From Planctomycetaceae bacterium (GTDB lineage Bacteria; Planctomycetota; Planctomycetia; Pirellulales; UBA1268), in NCBI GenBank assembly GCA_947464585.1, contig CANHYS010000016.1:1-12744 (forward strand): a DNA stretch of 12,744 nucleotides, in the 5' to 3' direction. This document shows, in pieces, positions 1 to 7,126 of this stretch. Positions within the stretch are counted from its first letter, which is position 1, and the number at the start of each line of letters is the position of its first letter. The position numbers and the translations under genes were made by a program. The notes beneath the pieces were generated by a model that saw only the letters and a program-made list of their open reading frames with translations, was not told the origin of the DNA and did not search any database.

Positions 1-312
1 CACCGTCACCTTCCCTGGTGGCGAGCGGTCGAAGTAGACACGGCTCCCGAGGACCCCATCGAGGACGCTCGTCAGATCCCAACTCGGCCGATCCTGCGGC
101 GGCGGCGAGAGGATCTTGTAGGACTCCGCCACAGAGCCAGGCCCATCCGGCAGATTCTGACACACCTCGGCGAACCGCTCGAGCCTCCGCCCGTCTCGCC
201 CGCCCGCGGCCCGCCCACCGACTGGGGCGAGCTCGTGCAGATCCATGACGAGCGCGACGTCTTTCAAGCCTCGCCCGACGAGCTGCCCGTGATCGATATT
301 CACAGCCTCTGA
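1..312 (+). pseudogene. IS91-type (Y2) transposase, decayed C-terminal remnant
   Basis: The reading frame ending at the TGA at 310-312 translates in its last 56 codons to a clean protein tail. It contains IRQILTHLGEPLEPPP (145-192) and ends in DELPVIDIHSL. I recognise this as the C-terminus of a planctomycete IS91-family rolling-circle (Y2) transposase subgroup; that is recall, not a search result. Upstream the similarity jumps to the next frame. There, CGG-E-RIL, a TAG stop at 119-121 and DSATEPGP match the usual run of a zinc-knuckle CxxCGG followed by RxLxxxTEPGP. One missing base near 143 would restore a single frame. The fragment is therefore broken by at least one frameshift and one stop, and it is cut by the window edge. 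The Y2 catalytic region is not present. No gene downstream shares its strand until 8297, so it has no operon partner here. Confidence 0.7.
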
Positions 313-582
313 CGCACGCGGGAAGCAAAGCACCGAAGCCCCTGAACCGGCGGACTGGAGCAGGTCTGCGTCGAGGCGAACAAATCGCAGCGTTGCTGTG
401 GGGTGAGAGGCGTTTCAAGGAGCCCCCCCGAACGCCCAGGCCGCCTCCCAGCTCACGAGTTGCTCGCCAGCCGAAAGACTCTGCGGAAGTGCCATTGACC
501 GGGCTAGTCTCCGTTCGCTGACGCGATCACGGAAAAACGACAATCACGCCTGCCGCTCGGAGTATCCAGCAGCGGTACATCG
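313..582. other. Intergenic stretch after the transposase remnant
   Basis: These 270 bases lie between the transposase stop and the stop codon of the minus-strand DUF1592 gene. I see no credible reading frame. The stretch may hold the outer end of the decayed IS91-type element, but I could not identify its terminal palindrome. The right part contains a weak candidate terminator for the DUF1592 gene (533-555). Confidence 0.4.
533..555 (-). terminator. Weak candidate intrinsic terminator of the DUF1592 gene
   Basis: On the minus strand, about 28 bases after the TAA of the DUF1592 gene, a short stem pairs CGGCA with TGTCG (5 bp, one G-T wobble, 8-base loop). It is followed directly by TTTTT (533-537). 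The position is right for a terminator, but the stem is short, so this is a tentative call. Confidence 0.3.
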
Positions 583-3306
583 TTATGGTGCGGCGCTTTT
601 GGGTTTCGGGAAAAGATCGCTGGCTGCAATCGCCTGGATCAGAGAGCGTATGCCGCAGCGTGTGTTGGCTGTCGAATCGACGATCGCCTCGATAACGCGG
701 CGGTCGGCGTAGGAGACGTTCGCACCGGTCGCATACCGCGACATGTGGATGATGAACCCGCGGGCCAATCGCTTTGGATCGGCAGCCAGCATTTTCTTGA
801 GCTCGTCGACGCCGGCGAACGTCCGCCCGTCCGCGAGTTGGCCGGACGCATCGACCTTCGGCCCGAGCCGGTAGATCGCCTGCCATTTCTCGACGGCGTC
901 GGCTGGCGGCATGTCACCGCCGCTGCTGCGATAGCGGTCGCGGAAGCCTCCGATCGGATCAAACGCCTCGAGCGCAAGTCCCGGCGGATCGATCACGCGA
1001 TGGCAGACGGCGCAAGATGCGTTCGTACTGTGGACGGCGAGTTGCTCGCGAATCGTCGTCGCTCCGCGGGTATCCGTATCGATCCCCGGAATGCCCGGCG
1101 GCGGCGGGGGCGGAGGCTCGGCGAGCAGCCGGTCCATCAACCATACGCCCCGCTTCACCGGCGACGTGGTCGTGCCATTGGCCGTGACCTTGAGGATCGA
1201 CGCCTGTGTGAGCAGGCCGCCGCGATGGCTCCCCGCGGGGAGTTGCACGCGACGCACCTCGACCCCATCGACTCCCGGAATGCCATAGTGCTCCGCGAGC
1301 CGCTGCGTCAGCATCGTGAAGTCGGCGTCCACGAGGTTGACGATCGGCTCGTCATGGGCGATCAGTTCGCGGATGAAGGCCCGCGTTTCCGCCACCATGC
1401 CGTCGTGCAGCGGCACGCGATATTCTGGATAGAGTTTCTGATCGGGAGCCGTCTCGTTCATCCGCCGCAGTTCCAGCCACTGGTCGGTGAAGTCCTCCAG
1501 AAACTGGTCGCTCCGCGGATCGGAAAGGAGGCGGTCGACTTGTTCGCGGATCACGCCGGGTTCGGCGAGCGATCCGTTCGCGGCCGCCGCGAGCAGCGGC
1601 TCATCGGGCGCCGAGTTCCACAGCCAGTAGGAGAGACGTGAGGCGAGCGCGAAAAGGTCGAGCCGGTCGTCGGCCCGGTGGAAGAGGAACTGCGGCGACG
1701 TGAGCACGGCCACGTAGGCCCGGCGCATCGCGTCTTCGAAGCAGTCGTCGGCGGCGAGTCGCGAGGCGACGAGCGCCACGTAGGGCTCAACGGCCTTGGC
1801 CGACACGGGCCGGCGGAAGGCTCGGGGTAGAAAGTCGGCGAGCAACCGCCGGGCGTCATCCAGAGGCGCCGACGACTGCACGGTTTCGAGCGGCCGATTT
1901 CGCTCCTCCGACGGGATGTCATTTTCGATAGTGGGCACACGGTAGAGTGCTTGGGTGAGCTTGAACCGGCGCACGGGCGGCACGGCTTTCGCGTCGGCGG
2001 GCCAGACGGCGATCGGCAGGTCGCCGAAGAGCCGGCGGTGGCTCTCGGGCGGCCAAATCTCGTTGATTGGCCCTTCGATCTCGAACCAGTCGAGCGCGAC
2101 GCCGGGACCTGTGTAGTCAAGAATGATCGGGCCGGTGCGAAACCGCAGCGAGACCGGATCGATCACGAGGTCATCGCGGGGATCGAGCCAGGTGAGGATC
2201 TCGTGCTCGGTGGGCGTCAGCGAAGGGGCCGTGAACGTGCCGAGGGGCCGGCTGCCGCTGTTTTCCTTCTGATCGGCGTACGCCCAGAGCGACGCCGCCT
2301 GCGGCTCAACCTGCTCGACGCTTCCCTTGTTCCATAGGAAACCCCACACTGATACGCGCAGGCGATACCGTCCGGGAAACACGGGCGACGCACACAGCCT
2401 TGCATAGCCGCCTATCCCTCCACTGGGATGGCCGAGCATCCCGAAGGCGCTTGTGCTCTTGTGAACGCCGTTCCTCTTGTAGGCGGCCTCGCGATCACCA
2501 CGGAGTTGGTGCATCCGCTTGAATTTCTGGTCGCCATCGAGCCCCGGCGGCTCTGGCTCGGCTGCGGACGGTAGTGGCTGGACCGGGTCGTGCCGAAGAT
2601 CCTTAAGCAAAACGCCATGGTTGTCGAGCATGCCGTTGAAGATGTTGTACCGCGTGGCCGGATAGAGCCGGGCCTTGTAGACCGGCGGTGCCTGCCTGCG
2701 GGTGGCGATCGCGATGTCGAGCGCGCGCTCGGCGGCGGCGTCATAGGCGGCGATGTGAACGGGGGAGAGCTCGAGGCCGTCAGCCACCTTGTCGAATCCG
2801 GCCACGCTGCCGTCAGGCGGCAGTTGGGCTCGAATGTCGAGCCCATCGATTGCGAGCAGATTGCGAATCGTGTTTTCGTATTCGGCCGCGGTCAGCCGGC
2901 GCATGCGGACACGGCCGTGCTTCGCGATCCTGGCGGCGTCGGCCGCGACCAACCGCTCGTCGAGTTCGCCGGTGAAGACAGCCATATCCTCGTTCGAAGG
3001 CCGCTCCAAATCCGCCGGCGGCATTTCTCCCTTGGCAACGCGGTCGTGAATCCGCGTGAACAACCGCATCGCGCCGGGTTCGGCAAGGTCGCGGGACGCG
3101 GTGGCGAGGTCCAAGCCGGCCTCCGGCTGCGGGCCCGAATGGCAGCCGTAGCAGTGCTTCTCGAAAAAGGCCTCCGTCGCGTCCGGTGCGGCTGCCGCGG
3201 CCGCAGCCGGCCATGCCATGAGGACCAACCACGGCACCATGGCCGCAGCGGGCGCGATGGCACTCGGCGAGTATGCCGTGGGTGCGAAAACCACACGCCG
3301 TATCAC
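583..3306 (-). CDS. Secreted c-type cytochrome protein, DUF1587-DUF1595-DUF1592-DUF1588-DUF1585
   Basis: This 907-residue exported protein belongs to the large planctomycete DUF1592 group, whose function is unknown; a periplasmic redox or polymer-degrading role is often suspected. A basic start (VIRR) and a hydrophobic, Ala-rich stretch ending near residue 40 form a signal peptide. A PSCyt-type heme site CYGCH lies at 52-56. DUF1587 (RLTAAEYENTIRNLL) spans about 135-199. A beta-rich segment (about 310-415) follows. DUF1595 lies near 482-542 (FLPRAFRRPV), DUF1592 near 550-676 (SRLSYWLWNSAPDEPL), DUF1588 near 694-793 with a second CxxCH (CAVCH, 765-769, then IDPPGLALEAFD), and DUF1585 near 816-890. 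The frame stays open to an ATG at 3396, but that would overlap the upstream gene by about 94 bases. The GTG at 3306 overlaps the DUF1552 stop as GTGA and has GAGGG 8 bases ahead, so I chose it. It is translationally coupled to the DUF1552 gene, its usual partner. Confidence 0.92.
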   Translation of the reverse strand: MIRRVVFAPTAYSPSAIAPAAAMVPWLVLMAWPAAAAAAAPDATEAFFEKHCYGCHSGPQPEAGLDLATASRDLAEPGAMRLFTRIHDRVAKGEMPPADLERPSNEDMAVFTGELDERLVAADAARIAKHGRVRMRRLTAAEYENTIRNLLAIDGLDIRAQLPPDGSVAGFDKVADGLELSPVHIAAYDAAAERALDIAIATRRQAPPVYKARLYPATRYNIFNGMLDNHGVLLKDLRHDPVQPLPSAAEPEPPGLDGDQKFKRMHQLRGDREAAYKRNGVHKSTSAFGMLGHPSGGIGGYARLCASPVFPGRYRLRVSVWGFLWNKGSVEQVEPQAASLWAYADQKENSGSRPLGTFTAPSLTPTEHEILTWLDPRDDLVIDPVSLRFRTGPIILDYTGPGVALDWFEIEGPINEIWPPESHRRLFGDLPIAVWPADAKAVPPVRRFKLTQALYRVPTIENDIPSEERNRPLETVQSSAPLDDARRLLADFLPRAFRRPVSAKAVEPYVALVASRLAADDCFEDAMRRAYVAVLTSPQFLFHRADDRLDLFALASRLSYWLWNSAPDEPLLAAAANGSLAEPGVIREQVDRLLSDPRSDQFLEDFTDQWLELRRMNETAPDQKLYPEYRVPLHDGMVAETRAFIRELIAHDEPIVNLVDADFTMLTQRLAEHYGIPGVDGVEVRRVQLPAGSHRGGLLTQASILKVTANGTTTSPVKRGVWLMDRLLAEPPPPPPPGIPGIDTDTRGATTIREQLAVHSTNASCAVCHRVIDPPGLALEAFDPIGGFRDRYRSSGGDMPPADAVEKWQAIYRLGPKVDASGQLADGRTFAGVDELKKMLAADPKRLARGFIIHMSRYATGANVSYADRRVIEAIVDSTANTRCGIRSLIQAIAASDLFPKPKSAAP

Positions 3307-4601
3307 GAGTCGAGCCCTCGCAGCGTCCCGGTACTCGTCGAGAACGAGTCGACCTCGATGCCCAGACGCTGGAGCATCGTGCAGTAGAGATTGCACAGTG
3401 GCTCGTTGTTCTTCTCGTCGAAGGCCAGATAGCCCGGGTGGCGGTAGCCGCCACCGGCGAGGATGATGGGAAGGTTGGTGTTGGAGTGCCAGCTCGCATC
3501 GCCGAGGCTGCTACCACAGAGGACCTGCGTATGGTCGAGCAGAGTACCTCCTTGCTCCTGCACGTTGCCGAGCGACTCGAGAAATGCCGCGAGTGTTTTC
3601 GTCTGCAACTCCTCGACCGACCGCAGTTGCGCGATCTTTTGTGGCTCGTTGCCGTGGTGAGTGAGGCCGTGCGTGTCTTGCGTTGCGGCAGTGCCGTGCG
3701 GCACGACGGATGTGTCGATCATGAGTGCCACAGTCCGGGTCGAGTCGGTCTCGAACGCAAGCCGGATCATGTCGAACATCAGCCGCGCCTTCTCGAAGAC
3801 GTGGGTGGGTTCCATGATGTCGATCGGCTCGGGCTGATTGACACGGGGCTTGGGCGTCTTCTCCCATTCCATCATTCGCCCCACGCGAGCCTCGACCTCG
3901 CGGACGCTCGTCAGATACTGGTCGAGACGGGCCCGGTCGGCCGGGCCGATCTCGCCCTCAAGCCGCGAGGCCTCGGCCCCGATGAGATCCAGCACGCTCC
4001 CGCCCGCCTCGATTCGCCGAATCGCCGTCGCTTGCTCCGCGGCCGTACCCGCCACAAACATGCTGCGGAAAAGCCGTTGCGGGCTGACCTCACCGGGGAC
4101 GACCACTCCCGACTTCGAGATTGAGAGCGATGCTGTTTGAAAGTGTGGCTGCCCGTGCTGTACCGCGAGGGTCAGTGACGGATACCTCGTTTCGAGACCG
4201 ACCTTCTCCGCGACGAACTGATCGAGCGACTGGGTATTTCGAAATGTAGCGGCCCCGGGGTGGCGGGCACCGCTGAGGAAACACTGGCCTGCTCCATGAC
4301 CACTACCGCACTCCGGGTGCGAGAGGCCGGAGAACGCGGTGAACCGACCGCGTAGATCTTGCAAAAGGTCGAGATATGGGCTCGATGGAACCGCGGCGGT
4401 TTTCCCGGACTCGCCTTTCTCGGGAAAGAAAAATCGCGGCATCCACCCCAGCGGCACGTGGATCGCCACCATCCGCTTGGGCGCCGCGACCGCACCAAGG
4501 GCCGCGCGGCCGCCTCCAGGGATCATCGCATCGAGCAGGGGCAGCGCCACGCCAGCACCGGCACTGCGGAGAAATATCCGACGGGAGAGGCTGCGGAGCA
4601 T
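3303..4601 (-). CDS. DUF1552 domain-containing protein, Tat-exported
   Basis: This 432-residue protein matches the DUF1552 family of Planctomycetes and Verrucomicrobia. The family has no assigned biochemical activity and is nearly always encoded beside a DUF1592-type cytochrome gene, as here. The N-terminus has a twin-arginine signal, SRRIFLRSAG (residues 6-15), followed by a hydrophobic stretch (AGVALPLLDAM), so a folded protein is probably exported through Tat. Family-like stretches are MVAIHVPLGWMPRFFFP (44-60), the central FDMIRLAFETDSTRTVALMI, and the C-terminal VLCGSSLGDASWHSNTNLP followed by ILAGGG. The length is normal for the family. The ATG at 4601 has AGGAA 4 bases upstream. The stop overlaps the start of the DUF1592 gene as GTGA, so the two are co-translated. 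Its own 5' side faces a 365-base gap after the FAD oxidoreductase gene. Confidence 0.92.
   Translation of the reverse strand: MLRSLSRRIFLRSAGAGVALPLLDAMIPGGGRAALGAVAAPKRMVAIHVPLGWMPRFFFPEKGESGKTAAVPSSPYLDLLQDLRGRFTAFSGLSHPECGSGHGAGQCFLSGARHPGAATFRNTQSLDQFVAEKVGLETRYPSLTLAVQHGQPHFQTASLSISKSGVVVPGEVSPQRLFRSMFVAGTAAEQATAIRRIEAGGSVLDLIGAEASRLEGEIGPADRARLDQYLTSVREVEARVGRMMEWEKTPKPRVNQPEPIDIMEPTHVFEKARLMFDMIRLAFETDSTRTVALMIDTSVVPHGTAATQDTHGLTHHGNEPQKIAQLRSVEELQTKTLAAFLESLGNVQEQGGTLLDHTQVLCGSSLGDASWHSNTNLPIILAGGGYRHPGYLAFDEKNNEPLCNLYCTMLQRLGIEVDSFSTSTGTLRGLDS
3315..3319 (-). promoter_or_regulatory. Ribosome binding site deciding the DUF1592 GTG start
   Basis: GAGGG on the minus strand lies 8 bases before the GTG at 3306-3304, inside the end of the DUF1552 gene. 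Together with the GTGA stop/start overlap it supports the GTG over the in-frame ATGs at 3396 and 3240. Confidence 0.6.
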
Positions 4602-4966
4602 TGCGTTCCTTTATGTGAATCACGACCGGCATCGCACAACACGACACCGCCTCGATGATATCGGTTGCCCACAGGTCGGCACCATGAGATGGCCTGTCGC
4701 AATTTTGTCCACGCGCGGGGATGGCGTCGGACAGCAGCTGCACATTATGCGACTCTTGTTGTTCCGCGTTGCGCAGAGCTGGAGTGAACGCAGTGTGTTC
4801 AACCACTCGATGTAGACAAGATTACGACAACCACTACGCAGGACGCCGCCGCATCGCGTCGATTCATCTGAAGCGAGTTGTCGTACTGGAGACCGCTCCA
4901 TACCCAAGGTGGGTTCCGTGCCGATCGTCACGCTCATGGATTCGCACGTGGATCATCTGAGGTGCG
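4602..4966. other. 365-base intergenic gap upstream of the DUF1552/DUF1592 pair
   Basis: The gap lies between the FAD oxidoreductase stop and the DUF1552 start, both on the minus strand. Open frames here show no family resemblance and poor starts, so I call no gene. A sampled 60-base stretch (4741-4800) is about 53 percent GC, lower than the flanking genes, as expected of a regulatory region. I looked for a minus-strand promoter and found only isolated elements: CATAAT at 4744-4749 and TATCAT at 4655-4660, both without a matching -35 box. A 5-bp hairpin (ACCCA-AGG-TGGGT, 4902-4914) lies shortly after the oxidoreductase stop and has no T-run. Confidence 0.5.
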
Positions 4967-6592
4967 TCAGTCGCCTAATTCCCATTCCAGAATCTGCCCG
5001 TCGGCGACGAGCCGGTCGCGTAGCCGCTGATAGTCAACGTCCTGCACGGACGAACCCGTCTCGATGGCCAGCGCAGCCGCGGCGGCCGCCGACTGCCCGA
5101 GCACCATGAACACCGGCTCCATCCGGATCGAACCGTAGGCGATGTGGGACGCGGCAAGGCACACCGGCACGAGCAGGTTCTCGCACTCCTCCCGTCGCGG
5201 CCGGATGCTGCGGTAGGCGATGGGGTAGGGCTTCACGCCGACCTGGACATCGCCCTCGTTACGGACCACGCCGGCGGCGGTCACGTAGCGTTGGCAGTTG
5301 TGGGAGTCCATCGTGTAGGCGGCCAGGCCCACGGAATCCTCGGCCGATCGCTTCCATTGGCAGTCGTCCTGCGTCATGACGTAGTCGGAGACCATCCGCC
5401 TGGCCTCGCGGACATAGAGCTGGTGGGGCCAGTTGTCGTTGTCCACGAACTCGTCCTTCGCCAGCCCGAATCGCCGGTAGCCCTCACGGACCTTCTCGGG
5501 CACCCGCGGATGGTTGGCGAGCGTCCACATCAGGCCCAACTGGTAGCGGCGGTGCTCCGCCACGATCCGACGTCGCTCGGCGTGATTCGCCTCCGGATAG
5601 TCGTAGTCGCCCCCGATGAAATCAGTGCTGAACGCCCCATTATTGTTTGTGTCGGTCTTGCGATTCGGCATCCGCACTGGGTTCCAGAGGGCCTGGTCGT
5701 ACCCGGCCTCGATATACCGCAGGAGCAGTTCGTACTGTTTGTCGTCATAGCCTTCTGGCTTGGGCCAGTCGCGGCGGTTCTCCGGAACGTCCGTGGTGCA
5801 CATGCGGAAGTTGTAGGCCTGCAGGCGGCGATCCCCGTCCCCATCGTTGCCCGGCGGTTCGGGTGAGACCATCGGCACCAGGCCGCTCGACGGCTTGCCT
5901 GGAACCACGTAGGGATCGACGTCTAGCGTGAATTGGTGTTTGACGGCGTGCTTCGTGCGAATCCCGTTGAGCGACTCGCCGTAGACGCTCGCCGCCTCGC
6001 GGCCCACGTGGTAGGAGACGCCCGCCCTCGCCATCAGGTCGCCCTCGTAGCTGGCGTCGATGAACATCGTGCCCGCGAATCGCCTGCCGCCTTCGGTCCT
6101 GAAGGCGACGATCCGTCTGCCGTCCTTTTCGACGCCGCCCGGGCCCAGGTCGAGCGGCGCGTCGAAGACGACCTCGACCCTCGCCTCGGCGAGCCAGTCA
6201 CGGAAGATGCGTTCGGCCACGTGCGGTTCGAACGTCCACATCTCACGTTCGCCGCTCTCCTTCGGGGCTCGCCGCGACGGCTCGTGCTTCCAGGCCACCG
6301 GATCCGCGTAGTGGCGGCCGATCCGCCTGTAAAACTCCCGCGACAGGCCGCCGATTGCCGCTTTGTTGCCGATGTCGGTGGCGCCCAGGCCGCCCGCGGT
6401 CAGCCCGCCGATATGCCGCCCCGGCTCGACGAGGATCACGGTCTTGCCCATCGCCTTCGCCTGGATCGCGGCCGTGATGCCGCCGCTGGTCGCGCCGTAG
6501 ACGACGACGTCGTGGCGCGATTCCGCGGCGGCAGCGGATGCCGCCACCGAGAGGCCCGCGATCACGGGAATGAGAATCGGTCTCCAAGCCAT
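4967..6592 (-). CDS. Secreted FAD-dependent oxidoreductase (FAD_oxidored, PF12831-type)
   Basis: This 541-residue flavoprotein is predicted to act outside the cytoplasm. Residues 1-23 form a signal peptide ending AASAAAA. The mature protein opens with a Rossmann ADP-binding fold: DVVVYGATSGGITAAIQA (28-45, glycine-rich GATSGG turn), then TVILVEPGRHIGGLTAGG (51-68), where Glu56 is placed to bind the ribose hydroxyls. A later FIDASYEGDLMARAGV stretch and the C-terminal RMEPVFMVLGQSAAAAAALA match the second FAD-contacting region of this family. The electron donor and substrate cannot be deduced. Members of the family are numerous in planctomycetes beside carbohydrate-degradation genes. The ATG at 6592 has GAGG 7 bases upstream. 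The gene follows the lipoprotein gene by 62 bases containing a hairpin, so it is probably the third gene of an operon starting at 8032. Confidence 0.9.
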   Translation of the reverse strand: MAWRPILIPVIAGLSVAASAAAAESRHDVVVYGATSGGITAAIQAKAMGKTVILVEPGRHIGGLTAGGLGATDIGNKAAIGGLSREFYRRIGRHYADPVAWKHEPSRRAPKESGEREMWTFEPHVAERIFRDWLAEARVEVVFDAPLDLGPGGVEKDGRRIVAFRTEGGRRFAGTMFIDASYEGDLMARAGVSYHVGREAASVYGESLNGIRTKHAVKHQFTLDVDPYVVPGKPSSGLVPMVSPEPPGNDGDGDRRLQAYNFRMCTTDVPENRRDWPKPEGYDDKQYELLLRYIEAGYDQALWNPVRMPNRKTDTNNNGAFSTDFIGGDYDYPEANHAERRRIVAEHRRYQLGLMWTLANHPRVPEKVREGYRRFGLAKDEFVDNDNWPHQLYVREARRMVSDYVMTQDDCQWKRSAEDSVGLAAYTMDSHNCQRYVTAAGVVRNEGDVQVGVKPYPIAYRSIRPRREECENLLVPVCLAASHIAYGSIRMEPVFMVLGQSAAAAAALAIETGSSVQDVDYQRLRDRLVADGQILEWELGD

Positions 6593-6616
6593 GGTGATGC
6601 CTCACGTAGTGAAGGG

Positions 6617-6641
6617 GCTGGACGGTCGGGTGCCGTCCAGC
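6617..6641 (-). promoter_or_regulatory. Intercistronic hairpin between lipoprotein and oxidoreductase genes
   Basis: A perfect 9-bp inverted repeat, GCTGGACGG (6617-6625) and CCGTCCAGC (6633-6641), flanks a 7-base loop in the 62-base spacer. It is not followed by a T-run on either strand, so it is a poor intrinsic terminator. It would suit an mRNA-processing, stability or partial-attenuation element that sets the relative output of the two genes. Confidence 0.5.
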
Positions 6642-6654
6642 GGAGCTCGCGGCT

Positions 6655-7119
6655 TTACTTGCCGCGCGGCACGGCCACGTTCCACTCGGTGGCTGCTCGT
6701 GGAAAGTCGGCCGCCTCGACATGGTCCTTCACGTAGACGATTCCGGGAGATTCGTCATGCGGGTTCGCACGTTTCTCATGACCGTTGACCCGCACGATCA
6801 TCGCACCGCCGATGGCTCCCTTTCCCTTCACGGCCGTATCGAAGCGGCCATCAACGATCGCCGCATAGCCCGTCGCCCCGCGGTTGCCGCGGGCGGAGTC
6901 GGGCTCGAAGTAGATGATGCCCGCAGGCAGATCCTTGCCATCGTACGTGACGCGGCCCGTCACTCGGTAGCGGGTGACGCCCGCTTTCTGGCAGCCGCTG
7001 CCGCTCACCACCACGGCGAGGGAACAACAGATCGTCGTGATGAGGCGACATCGCCGTACGATCGGATTCCGCACGAGAGCTCTCCGGCCGTCTCTCTGTT
7101 GGTGTAGGTGCTGCGGCAT
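6655..7119 (-). CDS. Small secreted lipoprotein, carboxypeptidase-regulatory-like (transthyretin-type) domain
   Basis: This 154-residue protein belongs to a planctomycete family of small lipoproteins with one beta-sandwich domain. An N-terminal basic stretch is followed by a hydrophobic run (LITTICCSLAVVVSGSGC) with a lipobox-like Cys43. The residue at -3 is Gly rather than the usual Leu, so lipidation is probable but not certain. The mature part opens with YRVTGRVTYDGKDLPAGIIY, the hallmark first strands of this family. It continues with GRFDTAVKGKGAIGGAMIVRV and ends in NVAVPRGK. No catalytic motif is visible, and the role may be structural or ligand-binding at the cell envelope. The frame is open to 7242, but that would overlap the preceding gene. 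The ATG at 7119 lies 7 bases past that gene's stop and has GAGG (7125-7128) 5 bases upstream. Such proteins often sit beside DUF1559 genes, as here. Confidence 0.8.
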   Translation of the reverse strand: MPQHLHQQRDGRRALVRNPIVRRCRLITTICCSLAVVVSGSGCQKAGVTRYRVTGRVTYDGKDLPAGIIYFEPDSARGNRGATGYAAIVDGRFDTAVKGKGAIGGAMIVRVNGHEKRANPHDESPGIVYVKDHVEAADFPRAATEWNVAVPRGK

Positions 7120-7126
7120 ACTCGCC

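Noticed and set aside
18..248. Plus-strand 76-codon open frame at the left edge
   Set aside because: It is the wrong frame over the transposase remnant; the recognisable transposase tail lies in another frame ending at 312.
745..1641. 298-codon plus-strand open frame
   Set aside because: Antisense to the DUF1592 gene. The product is Arg-rich with no family resemblance, an effect of GC-rich coding DNA on the opposite strand.
3307..3396. N-terminal extension of the DUF1592 protein to an ATG at 3396
   Set aside because: It overlaps the end of the DUF1552 coding region, and it would bury the signal peptide. The GTGA overlap and GAGGG support the GTG at 3306.
3273..4124. 283-codon plus-strand open frame
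   Set aside because: Antisense shadow of the DUF1552 gene, with no motif and no ribosome binding site of note.
4620..4937. 105-codon minus-strand open frame in the 365-base gap
   Set aside because: Composition is atypical (many Cys, Arg and Ser), there is no ribosome binding site, and no similarity that I can recognise.
5144..6736. Two long plus-strand open frames (5144-5866 and 5933-6736)
   Set aside because: Antisense to the FAD oxidoreductase, whose motifs and ribosome binding site are convincing; these frames show no known domain.
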